A stretch of 64,000 bases of DNA, from positions 124,001-188,000 of the forward strand of contig NZ_RBHX01000001.1 in the NCBI RefSeq assembly GCF_003626735.1, read 5' to 3'. The position numbers and the translations under genes are program-made. This document shows positions 46,839 to 54,499 of this stretch, piece after piece (the stretch's first letter is position 1; each line of letters begins with the position of its first letter). Below the pieces are notes generated by a model that had not been told where the DNA came from, made no database searches, and was given only the letters and a program-made list of their open reading frames with translations. This DNA is from Microbacterium sp. CGR2 (GTDB lineage: Bacteria; Actinomycetota; Actinomycetes; Actinomycetales; Microbacteriaceae).

Positions 46839-47573
46839 CTACCTCACGTCGCGGTTCATGAATGTGATCCCTCCCGCCAGAAGCGCGGCGAGCACCCAGC
46901 CGGCCGACACCAGGGCAGCCAGAGAGCTGCCGAGGCGGTCGTCGGGCAGGACTCCCACGGCGGTCACATCGAACCGGAAGGCTTCGAGCAGCGCAAGGAC
47001 GGGGAGGTAGACGGCGCCGGCGCTCCAGAACGTCACGACGAGCATCGCCACGCCCATCGACATGGAAGCGACGAACAGGGCGACGAGATGAGCCTGCACG
47101 ATCATCCCCAGTCCCATTCCCCAGAGGCCCGCAACGGCACCGACCGCGAGTGCGCCTGCGATGGACGACCAATCCACCGGGACAGTCCCCATGACGAGGG
47201 CGAGGGCTGTGTGACCACCAGCGAGACCGACGAGCGAGACGACCGCTCCGCCGAGCGCCGAGACGGGCAACCTGACGAGAAAGGTCGTCCATCGAGGCTG
47301 CAGCATCAGGCGCTGAGCGACGACACCATCACGCCGGTCGATGGTGTATCGGAACGAACCGTAGACGGCGGCGAGAACAGCGCCGTAGGTCGTGAGCACC
47401 GTGCCGAACGGCGCGGCGAGCGCCTCTCTGACCTCGAGCGGGGAATCCGCGAATTCCGGCGTGATGGTCATCGCCAACGACAGCGACAGCAGCAACGCCG
47501 CCGCACACACCCCGAGCAGGACGACGTCACCCGCCAAGCTGCGCGCCTGAGCTCGAAGAGCCCTGCCGATCAC
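46839..47573 (-). CDS. ABC transporter permease, daptide operon
   Basis: This 244-residue protein has six hydrophobic segments. The opening IGRALRAQARSL is a short cytoplasmic part followed by a membrane helix. GTG start overlaps the preceding permease stop (GTGA). The layout matches ABC-2-type permeases with short N-terminal tails. As last gene of the daptide-type operon it probably forms a heterodimeric export or self-protection channel with the preceding permease. Peptide export has not been shown. Confidence 0.82.
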   Translation of the reverse strand: MIGRALRAQARSLAGDVVLLGVCAAALLLSLSLAMTITPEFADSPLEVREALAAPFGTVLTTYGAVLAAVYGSFRYTIDRRDGVVAQRLMLQPRWTTFLVRLPVSALGGAVVSLVGLAGGHTALALVMGTVPVDWSSIAGALAVGAVAGLWGMGLGMIVQAHLVALFVASMSMGVAMLVVTFWSAGAVYLPVLALLEAFRFDVTAVGVLPDDRLGSSLAALVSAGWVLAALLAGGITFMNRDVR

Positions 47574-48298
47574 GCCCCCCTCCTGCGTCCCCGAACCCAC
47601 GCGACCGCGACCAGGCCGACGGCCCACGCGAGCCCGACTGCGAGGGCGGGCCCGAACTGGAGCAGCCGACCCTGGTACCCGGGAACGCTCAAGGCAGCGA
47701 GGGCCAGACCGGGCGAGAATTTCGCCACCTCCGGAACTGTGCGCAACAACGCGAGCTCCACCGCCATCGGGAAAGCGAGAACGATGACCGCGGTCAGATA
47801 GTAGTTCCGAGCGATCCAGCCGATGGCGCCTCCGATGAGTGCGCCGAGGATCGCACCGGCCAGCGCCCCCGCATACGTTCGCCAGGCTTCCGGGGTGAGA
47901 GCGAGCGACATACCGTTCCGGCTCAGGATGAAGCAGACGCCCGCTGTCCACAGCGCCGAGACACAGACCGAAAGCGCGATCGCCACCAGCGCTCCCGCGA
48001 CAAGTTTTCCGCAGAACGTACGACGGAAACCGACCCCGGTGAGCGTTCTCTCCATCGAGGCGTAGTAGTACTCGCGGGTCACAGCGTATGCACCGACGAA
48101 CGCCGCCGAGATGGCGGACCAGGCGAGCGGCTCCAGCAGGCGGCTGGTGGCCGCGCCGGGCTCGAGGCCCGCGAGGTCGAAGCGCGAGCCGTCAGAGAAG
48201 AGCACGAACGCGGGCATGAGGAAGGCGACGAAGTAGATCGCCACGATGGACAGTCCGCTCACCGAACGCAGCACTTCGCTGCGAATCCCTCCCCTCAT
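47570..48298 (-). CDS. ABC-2 type permease, daptide operon
   Basis: This 242-residue protein has six predicted helices (for example VAIYFVAFLMPAFVLF and LAGAILGALIGGAIGW). It begins with MRGGIRSEVLRSVSGL, a cytoplasmic amphipathic start typical of ABC-2 permeases. The ATG overlaps the ATPase stop by 4 bp and the next permease overlaps its own end, so the three transport genes are made in fixed ratio. Self-immunity to the mature peptide is an inference from context. Confidence 0.84.
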   Translation of the reverse strand: MRGGIRSEVLRSVSGLSIVAIYFVAFLMPAFVLFSDGSRFDLAGLEPGAATSRLLEPLAWSAISAAFVGAYAVTREYYYASMERTLTGVGFRRTFCGKLVAGALVAIALSVCVSALWTAGVCFILSRNGMSLALTPEAWRTYAGALAGAILGALIGGAIGWIARNYYLTAVIVLAFPMAVELALLRTVPEVAKFSPGLALAALSVPGYQGRLLQFGPALAVGLAWAVGLVAVAWVRGRRRGA

Positions 48299-49017
48299 GC
48301 CAGCGCTCCTTCCACGAGATCGAAGTACTTGCTCTCCAGCGAATCGGCTCCGCTCGTCACGAGGTCGCCGAGACGCCCGGCGAAGAGCGCCCGCCGCTTG
48401 ATGATCACGACCTCATCCACGACCTGCTCCAGCTCAGCCAGTTGATGGCTGGCGACCAGCACGGTTCCGCCGGCTTCGCGATAGCCGCGGAGGAATCTAC
48501 GAAGCCAGCGGATGCCGTCCGGGTCCAGCCCGTTCGCAGGCTCGTCGAGGATGAGGGTTCGAGGCGATCCGATGAGGGCTGCCGCCAACCCGAGCCGCTG
48601 GGCCATCCCCGTCGAGAAGGTCTTCACGCGGCGGTGGGCATCGGAGGCGAGGCCCACTTCCTCGAGCACCTCGGCGACGCGGCTGCGCGGTGCGCCGGTC
48701 GCGAGTCGGGAGATCTCCAGGTGCCGCCGCGCAGTGATGCCCACTTCGAAGCCGAACCCGTCCATGTGGACACCGACGTGCGATGCGGGATTGTCGAGTG
48801 CGGAGAACGGCACGCCGTCGACGAGGCTGTCACCGCTCGTCGGCGTGAGCAAGCCGACGAGGGCTCGCAACGTGGTCGATTTCCCTGCGCCGTTCGGGCC
48901 CAGAAGCCCGACGATAGACCCCCGCGGCACGACGAACGACAGCTCCTCGACCGCGACCCGCCCGCCGTACTTCTTCGTGAGTCCTCGGACTTCAATCGCA
49001 TGATCATTCATCGTCAT
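48295..49017 (-). CDS. ABC transporter ATP-binding protein, daptide operon
   Basis: This 240-residue ATPase has Walker A GPNGAGKSTT (about 40-49), signature FSTGMAQRLGLA (in place of LSGGQ), Walker B RTLILDEPANGLDP and the H-loop VASHQLAEL. The class is that of antibiotic-peptide export/immunity ATPases (BcrA/CcmA-like). The ATG lies 14 bp inside the end of the protease gene; an alternative ATG at 49011 would remove two residues. It drives the two permeases after it. Confidence 0.9.
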   Translation of the reverse strand: MTMNDHAIEVRGLTKKYGGRVAVEELSFVVPRGSIVGLLGPNGAGKSTTLRALVGLLTPTSGDSLVDGVPFSALDNPASHVGVHMDGFGFEVGITARRHLEISRLATGAPRSRVAEVLEEVGLASDAHRRVKTFSTGMAQRLGLAAALIGSPRTLILDEPANGLDPDGIRWLRRFLRGYREAGGTVLVASHQLAELEQVVDEVVIIKRRALFAGRLGDLVTSGADSLESKYFDLVEGALA

Positions 49018-50704
49018 CCCTTTCCTGCTTCTCCTTCTCGTTCTGCAGCCCTGACAGCGGCACCGTCACGCCGGTCGCCCAGAGGCTCTGCCACAGACTT
49101 CCCACGCCGAGCTCGACTCGCGCCTGCCCCGCGGAAGGCAAGATCCCGACCCCTGCGGATACGTCCACGCCGGCAACGACCGCCGCGGGAACCGACACAC
49201 CTTCCGCCGCCACGGGAAACAGAGCATCGAGTGGAACCTTCGTCGGTTGCGGTCGCTGCGGGGTGACTGTGCCGTCACCCACCTGCTCATTCGCGAGAAG
49301 GCCGGTGTTCATCAGTACGACGCGGGCTCCCTCCGGCACGTCCGACTGGGCCTTCCCACCTGTGCGCACGAGGACCACACGGTCACCGTCAGTGATGAAA
49401 CCGAGCGTGGTCACCAGGGGCACCGGAATCGAGGCTCCTGCGATCACGCCGCCGGCGACCAGGGCGGAGATGACGGCGAAGAATCGGGGGCGGGAAACAC
49501 TCGACCGGAGGACTCGATGCAGCGCCCTGACGAGGATCACGATGCCGACGAGGACGACCACGGCTTCCAGTGCCACCACGAGCAGACCGAGAGCCGGCCC
49601 GCCTCCGGCGAGCGCCCTGCCGATGCGGGCGACGGCGAACAGCACCAGCGCGATCGGGGCGAGGAGGCTTGCAAGACCGAACGGGACGCTCCACCACCTG
49701 TCCACGTTCTTGCTCAGCTGCGGCCCGCCGAACAGGAAGCGGGTCAGGGAGTTCGCGCCGTCACGAATCGCTCGCCCCCGGAGATTCGGCTCGTCCAGTG
49801 CGCTCATCAGCGCGATGTAGCCGTCGAACCGCACGAACGGGACCAGATTGACCACGACGATGGCGATGCAGGACAGCGCGAGAAGCAGGAGGGTGTGGTC
49901 GACGGCCGGTTGAGGAAGCATCAGCGCGGCGAGGAGCGCGATCGCAGCGACGACGGCGTGCACTGCAGGTCCTGCCAGTGCGACGGCGACGCGTTGCCAG
50001 CGGCCCGGGAGGCGCCAGCCATCCGTCACATCGACGAAGAATGCCGGAGTGAGGTAGAAGAGCATGAAGCCGGCCCGGCGGGGTCTTCCGCCGAACCTCG
50101 TGAGAGTGAGTCCGTGCGCAGTCTCGTGAAGCAGGGTCATCAATGACAGTGCAGTGACGAGGATGACGAGGTCCGGTAGCGGCAGCGGCCGACTGAGGAC
50201 GTTCAGCAGGTCTCTCACCTGCAGGATCGCGGCCACGAGCCCGAGGCACATCAGGACGGCAACTGCTGCCTGCAGCGGTCGACGTGACAGTGGGAAGACC
50301 AGGCGATCCAGACGGCGGAAGATGGCGGGCGCGCGGAGCGTGGCGATCTGCACGGTGAAAGGTGGCCGATAGGTCACTCGTCCGGGTGGGAGGTTCGTGT
50401 CACCTTCGAGAAGTCCACTGGCACGGAACCGCTGGACCAGGTGAAGGAAACTCTCCATCGATTCGGAGGCGGCGAAGCGCCTGTGCAGATCGCGCAGCCC
50501 GGTCTCGCCATCCATCGCTGTCAGCAGATCGACGACCGTCCGCGAGACCCTTGATGTGGGCACGTCATGGTGCACCGCAATCCACATACCCTCGTCTGCG
50601 GCTTCCTCGAACGCGACGCCGACAGCGAGAAGCGGGCGGGCGTCCGCAGTGAGTGGAGCGGAAGAGAGGGGCTTTCGTCGGCGAGCGGAACTAGGAGGAA
50701 GCAT
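49004..50704 (-). CDS. mpaP: M50 intramembrane metalloprotease, daptide type
   Basis: Likely the leader-removing protease. The 566-residue protein has an N-terminal soluble part (1-115), residues about 50-103 of which look like a PqqD-like domain: SRVSRTVVDLLTAMDGE, then LHRRFAAS and FLHLVQRFRASGLL. About ten membrane helices follow, with the zinc motif LLHETAHGL (193-197) and the second motif NLVPFVRFDGY (286-296). A soluble C-terminal part closes it. It overlaps the methyltransferase gene by 14 bp. MpaP of the described Microbacterium daptide cluster is an M50-like protease; identity by context and family. Confidence 0.85.
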   Translation of the reverse strand: MLPPSSARRRKPLSSAPLTADARPLLAVGVAFEEAADEGMWIAVHHDVPTSRVSRTVVDLLTAMDGETGLRDLHRRFAASESMESFLHLVQRFRASGLLEGDTNLPPGRVTYRPPFTVQIATLRAPAIFRRLDRLVFPLSRRPLQAAVAVLMCLGLVAAILQVRDLLNVLSRPLPLPDLVILVTALSLMTLLHETAHGLTLTRFGGRPRRAGFMLFYLTPAFFVDVTDGWRLPGRWQRVAVALAGPAVHAVVAAIALLAALMLPQPAVDHTLLLLALSCIAIVVVNLVPFVRFDGYIALMSALDEPNLRGRAIRDGANSLTRFLFGGPQLSKNVDRWWSVPFGLASLLAPIALVLFAVARIGRALAGGGPALGLLVVALEAVVVLVGIVILVRALHRVLRSSVSRPRFFAVISALVAGGVIAGASIPVPLVTTLGFITDGDRVVLVRTGGKAQSDVPEGARVVLMNTGLLANEQVGDGTVTPQRPQPTKVPLDALFPVAAEGVSVPAAVVAGVDVSAGVGILPSAGQARVELGVGSLWQSLWATGVTVPLSGLQNEKEKQERDDDE

Positions 50705-51518
50705 CGTCGCGCACCCCTCCCCGGCGTGCCGCGCACACCGTCTTGAGGAGAACGATGTCCACCCCGCGATGTGCTCGAATGGGAGAGATCTCGGGTGCGG
50801 CGAAGCCGGCGTCGACCAGCTCGTCCGAGAGCACCTCGGGGCTGAGCACTCGCAGGCGACTCGTGAACACCGTCACTTCGCGGCCGTCCGCGATGTCGGA
50901 GGCACGAACCCAGTTGACGAGACGCGCGGCGCCATCCTCCTCCATCTGCTGCGAGAACACGTAGGTCTCGTCCCCACCCGGCCCGGGGACGCTGATCTCT
51001 TCGTCTCTGGGCACTGCAAGGCTCGCCGCCGAGGCGCCTGTCGCGACGGTGAAAGCGAAGACCCCGTCAACGGCAAGGTGGCGTTGCACACTCGCGTAGA
51101 GGCGCGACCTTCCCGGACGGTCGAGCAACGTGATGGATGTCGCACCGATGACGACAAGCCCGTATCGACGCTCCAACGAGAAGTCCCGCATGTCCGCGAC
51201 GGCACACTCCAGCCCCGCCTCATCCGGCAAGGCCCGACGGAGGTGAGCGAGCATGTCGTCGGAGAGATCGATCGCGGTCACCCGCCTGCCGGTTCTCACC
51301 AGGGGGACCGTCAGCCGGCCACCTCCTGCGGCGACGTCGAGAATCGGCCCCGCGGTATTTCTCGCGAGCGCCAGCACCTCTCTGATCTCCGCACGGTCGC
51401 AACCCACCAGCCGCTCGTAGAAGTCTGTGCCCGCTCCTGCGTACAGGTCTTGCTCCCGGGCAGCCGCCCCCGCCGTGTCGAGCCGCGCCGATATGGCGTC
51501 GGTGATCGAACCTGACAT
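50691..51518 (-). CDS. mpaM: class I SAM-dependent methyltransferase, daptide type
   Basis: This 275-residue methyltransferase has motif I ILDVAAGGGRLTVPL (about 59-73), the acidic end of the next strand in AIDLSDDML and motif IV VIGATSITLLD. In daptide biosynthesis the matching enzyme dimethylates the new terminal amine; this role is inferred from neighbours. It starts 64 bp after the third precursor gene, with a hairpin between, and AGAGGTG about 8 nt before the ATG. Confidence 0.85.
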   Translation of the reverse strand: MSGSITDAISARLDTAGAAAREQDLYAGAGTDFYERLVGCDRAEIREVLALARNTAGPILDVAAGGGRLTVPLVRTGRRVTAIDLSDDMLAHLRRALPDEAGLECAVADMRDFSLERRYGLVVIGATSITLLDRPGRSRLYASVQRHLAVDGVFAFTVATGASAASLAVPRDEEISVPGPGGDETYVFSQQMEEDGAARLVNWVRASDIADGREVTVFTSRLRVLSPEVLSDELVDAGFAAPEISPIRAHRGVDIVLLKTVCAARRGGVRDDASS

Positions 51519-51546
51519 TCACTCATCACCTCTCATCGGGACCAAT

Positions 51547-51577
51547 GGGGTGCGGGCGACCAGACCGCCCGCACCCC
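51547..51577 (-). terminator. GC-rich hairpin after the precursor genes (attenuator or mRNA end)
   Basis: Perfect 11-bp arms (GGGGTGCGGGC and its complement) with a 9-nt loop lie 6 nt after the stop of the third precursor gene and 29 nt before mpaM. There is no T run. It may stop part of the transcripts, or block 3' decay, so that precursors exceed enzymes. Confidence 0.6.
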
Positions 51578-51582
51578 CTCGG

Positions 51583-51702
51583 TCAGGTCGCGATCGCTGC
51601 CGCACCACCGACGATGGTGATGATGTAGCTCACGTGCTCCCACCATTCAAGCGGCGCGTCGATTTGTTCGAGTTCCACGAACTCGAGCGATTTCTTCTGC
51701 AA
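51583..51702 (-). CDS. mpaA3: daptide-type precursor peptide 3 (39 aa)
   Basis: The TTG start (51702) is the only one in frame; AGGAGG lies 6 nt upstream. The leader holds LEFVELE (residues 6-12) and then QIDAP (13-17). The rest is a hydrophobic core, starting LEWWEHVSYI and ending GGAAAIAT, with a C-terminal Thr. Leader motif and final Thr are shared by all three precursors here. The likely product loses its leader and carries a modified C-terminus. No Cys, so no lanthionine or disulfide chemistry. Confidence 0.87.
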   Translation of the reverse strand: MQKKSLEFVELEQIDAPLEWWEHVSYIITIVGGAAAIAT

Positions 51703-51729
51703 TTCCCACCTCCTTGCTGGCGGCCATTC

Positions 51730-51855
51730 CTACGTCAAGGCCAGGATTCCGATGATCACGCCCACGGCAAATCCTCGAACGAAATCATCGGTGTCATTCA
51801 GTGCTTCCATCGCCTCGAGTTCAGTGAACTCGAGCCTCGGCGACACAGCTTGCAT
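51730..51855 (-). CDS. mpaA2: daptide-type precursor peptide 2 (41 aa)
   Basis: ATG start with the strongest ribosome site of the three (AGGAGG, 6 nt upstream). The leader contains LEFTELE at 8-14 and MEA at 16-18. The core starts at about 19 (LNDTDDFVRG) and turns to a hydrophobic helix ending IIGILALT. The C-terminal Thr is the expected modification site. It follows precursor 1 by 42 nt and precedes precursor 3 by 27 nt. Confidence 0.9.
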   Translation of the reverse strand: MQAVSPRLEFTELEAMEALNDTDDFVRGFAVGVIIGILALT

Positions 51856-51897
51856 CGCCTACCTCCTCTCTCCGTCTCGATCTCGGTCCCGGCGGGA

Positions 51898-52029
51898 TCA
51901 CGTCGCAGCGGCCGCGCCGATGCCTATCAGCACCAGCGCGCCAATCGCGCCTTTGTAGAAGCTCTCCCAACTGGGCGCTTCCATCTCGTCCAGTTCTTGG
52001 AACTGGATCTTCTCTACCCTTGTGTTCAT
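51898..52029 (-). CDS. mpaA1: daptide-type precursor peptide 1 (43 aa)
   Basis: ATG start at 52029, 5 nt after the dehydrogenase stop; the ribosome site AAGGGGG is inside that gene's end. The leader holds IQFQELD at 8-14 and MEAP at 16-19. The core begins at Ser20 (SWESFYKG), has GxxxG-like spacing in GAIGALVLIGIG and ends AAAAT. Terminal Thr. Length and layout match daptide precursors, in which only the C-terminal residue is rebuilt. Expected to be helical and membrane-active. Confidence 0.92.
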   Translation of the reverse strand: MNTRVEKIQFQELDEMEAPSWESFYKGAIGALVLIGIGAAAAT

Positions 52030-52034
52030 TCGAT

Positions 52035-53219
52035 TCACCCCCTTCGAACGGAATAGGAAGGTCGGCCGCCTTCGCCGACTTTCTGTCGGCTCCAGTGGGA
52101 ATCACGGAGCACATCGCAGAAGTCTTCCGCCACGAGTTCGGCGAGCATCGGTTGGCGATTTCCCCATGCCTTCTCGGTGGCCACCGCGATACGGCAGATA
52201 TGGTCGGCGTTCGGCGCTCTCGGAATGGGAATTCTCCAGCGTCGGATGAGGGCGGATATGCCCTCGGCTGGGTCCAGGGGAAGGTCCGCTCGTTGCGAGA
52301 CGCCTGCCCAGAAGTTCTCGAGGCTCTGCCGATCACCCCACCGTCTGTCTCCGGAGCAGATCCGGCGCCAGACCGCAGCGATCACGGCTGCCGTCGCGAC
52401 CATCTTGCGAATCCCGAGCAGGAACGAGACTTCGTTCGCCACGTACCAATGACGGGCACTGTACGGGTCTCGGCCCCGCAGAGCAGCGGTGCGCTGGGTG
52501 GCCGCACTCAGACGCGCGAGGCGCAGTCGTCCCGAAGCAGAAGCCGAGTCACGAGTCGCCGACTCGAGGAGAGCGCGCCCGAGAGCGACGGCATCGCTGT
52601 TCCCTCTCGGGCTTCTCTGTGAACTCGTGGATGCGCCCGCCAGACGGAGAAACGCCTCCAGCGCTCCCTCTTCGACCATGTCGGGCGTGAGAGTGCTCAG
52701 GTTGAGCGAATCGATGATGGCATGGCGCGGTCGCAGGGAACGTCCGACGATGAGCCGATGGCCTTCTTCGTTGGTGACGACGCCGACGCTGTTGGTTTCC
52801 GACGAGGTGCCCAATGTCGTCGGAACTGCGACGATATCGATGGGCGGCGGAGCATCGGGCAAGAAGGTCAGCGCCGACCGTGCGGCATGCCCCACGACGT
52901 AGTCGAGCACCCGCCCTCCGGCGAGCGCAAGAGAGGCGATCTTGCCGACGTCGAGAACACTGCCTCCGCCGACAGCCACGATGACGTCAGGCCGCCAGCG
53001 AGCGATCTTCCGTGCGATCGCGACCGCGATCGTGATGTCTGCTGACGACGCGTCGACCTCTATCCTCCTGGCCGGGCAACTCGCCAGGAACGGGACGGTG
53101 AGCGCCGCATCCGTGATCACGAGGGTCTCACGCCCTGCAGTGAGGCGCTCAGCCACTTGAGAGGCCACCCCGTGCCCGTGCCAGAGTGTGGGAACCCTTC
53201 CTGCAAATCCCGAGGTCAC
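52035..53219 (-). CDS. mpaB: alcohol-dehydrogenase-family enzyme, daptide type
   Basis: The 394-residue protein is an iron-type alcohol dehydrogenase relative with the NAD(P)-binding loop AVGGGSVLDVGK (82-93) and VPTTLGTSSETN. In known daptide clusters this enzyme oxidises the side chain of the C-terminal Thr, followed by decarboxylation. The usual metal ligands look changed: where the family has DALTHAIEAY this protein has VEEGALEAF, and the later His pair is replaced by WYVANEV and RKMVATA. Metal-free catalysis or another ligand set is possible. The start overlaps mpaD's stop by 4 bp. Confidence 0.86.
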   Translation of the reverse strand: MTSGFAGRVPTLWHGHGVASQVAERLTAGRETLVITDAALTVPFLASCPARRIEVDASSADITIAVAIARKIARWRPDVIVAVGGGSVLDVGKIASLALAGGRVLDYVVGHAARSALTFLPDAPPPIDIVAVPTTLGTSSETNSVGVVTNEEGHRLIVGRSLRPRHAIIDSLNLSTLTPDMVEEGALEAFLRLAGASTSSQRSPRGNSDAVALGRALLESATRDSASASGRLRLARLSAATQRTAALRGRDPYSARHWYVANEVSFLLGIRKMVATAAVIAAVWRRICSGDRRWGDRQSLENFWAGVSQRADLPLDPAEGISALIRRWRIPIPRAPNADHICRIAVATEKAWGNRQPMLAELVAEDFCDVLRDSHWSRQKVGEGGRPSYSVRRG

Positions 53220-54499
53220 GCGAACTCCCCCTGGACCTGCGCCAGCCCGGCCCGCACAGCCGAATCCACTTCGAGTAGATCGCTGGCGGTGAATCCATAC
53301 GCCGGAATCAGCCCGATGGAGCTCGGCCCGGGCTGCACGAGGACGCCGTTCTCGGCGATGGCGGCGACCACTCGGAGCACCTCGAGCCCGGAGAGCGGCG
53401 TTTCATTCTGGTGTCGAAGCCCCAGTCCGAGAAAGCAGCCACGTCCTGTCATCTCCGTCACGACACCGTCCGTCTTCCACGATCTCGCCAGGCGCAGCAG
53501 CTCCGCCGCAAGGGCTCGCGTGGTCGATTCCACGTCGATACGGCGAAGTTCGTCGATCACCGCGACAATGGCGGCCGCACAGGCCGGCGTTCCCGCTTGT
53601 GTCTCACCGTGGACGAAGGTCCAGCCACCGCGGACGAATTCGGAAGCGACACGGACCCCCACGAGGAGCGCCGCTGCCCCCATCGCGCCGTTGGTCAACG
53701 CTTTCGACAGGATGAGCACATCGGGTCCGGCAGCCCATTCGTCGGTGGCGAGCATCGACCCCGTGCGGCCGAACCCTGTGGCCACCTCATCCGCGACGAT
53801 GAGGAACCCGTACTCGTCGCGCAGGGCGAGAAGGCGATCTATGAACACGTCCGACAGTGCGTGTGCACCGCTGCCCAGGATGGGCTCGACGACGATAGCG
53901 GCCACTCTGGAGCCTTCACGCTTCAACAGCGTTTCCAGCTCTTCTCCGTCGTCATCGTGCGCGACGTGCCTCACCGACCGGCGGTCGACCGAATAGACGG
54001 ATTGCAGCAGTGCGTCTCCGCTCAGCGCGTGGCTGCCGTACATGGTGCCGTGGTAGCTGCCTGACAGACCGACGATGAGCGAACGGGACCTGGCGCCTTT
54101 CTGGAACCAATACTGTCGTGCGAGTTTCATCGCGGCGTCGTTGGCCGCGCCGCCCGACGTGGAGAAGACGACCCGGCTGTATCTGGTCGGGTCCGCGAGT
54201 TCGATGAGAGCATCCGCCGCAACTTCCGCGTACCGGTGCGGCGCTCTGAACAACGACAGGTAGGAGGCGTCGTGAGTCGCTTTGCTCACGGCTTCGGCCA
54301 CCGCGAGGTTCCCAAAGCCGAGTGGAACATTCCACAGTCCGCTCGTCGCGCACAGACGTGTGGTTCCGTCAGCGAATTCGATGCGATGCCCGGCGGCGGA
54401 GACGGCGACACGATCACGCGTGAAGCTCGCGTCTGCAGGGAGCATCGAGGTCCAGAGCGCATGAGGGACTCTCGACGTCCGCTCTCCTTCGACCATCAT
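53216..54499 (-). CDS. mpaD: class III PLP aminotransferase, daptide type
   Basis: The 427-residue protein shows PLP-binding FSTSGGAAND, Asp237 in VADEVATGFGR and Lys266 in LILSKALTNGAMG, the class III (AGAT/ornithine) layout. It probably transaminates the ketone made from the C-terminal Thr to give a 1,2-propanediamine end. Two adjacent ATGs (54499, 54496) overlap the mpaC stop by 4 or 1 bp, and there is no own ribosome site, so translation is coupled. The longer frame to 54790 runs inside mpaC. Confidence 0.9.
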   Translation of the reverse strand: MMVEGERTSRVPHALWTSMLPADASFTRDRVAVSAAGHRIEFADGTTRLCATSGLWNVPLGFGNLAVAEAVSKATHDASYLSLFRAPHRYAEVAADALIELADPTRYSRVVFSTSGGAANDAAMKLARQYWFQKGARSRSLIVGLSGSYHGTMYGSHALSGDALLQSVYSVDRRSVRHVAHDDDGEELETLLKREGSRVAAIVVEPILGSGAHALSDVFIDRLLALRDEYGFLIVADEVATGFGRTGSMLATDEWAAGPDVLILSKALTNGAMGAAALLVGVRVASEFVRGGWTFVHGETQAGTPACAAAIVAVIDELRRIDVESTTRALAAELLRLARSWKTDGVVTEMTGRGCFLGLGLRHQNETPLSGLEVLRVVAAIAENGVLVQPGPSSIGLIPAYGFTASDLLEVDSAVRAGLAQVQGEFA

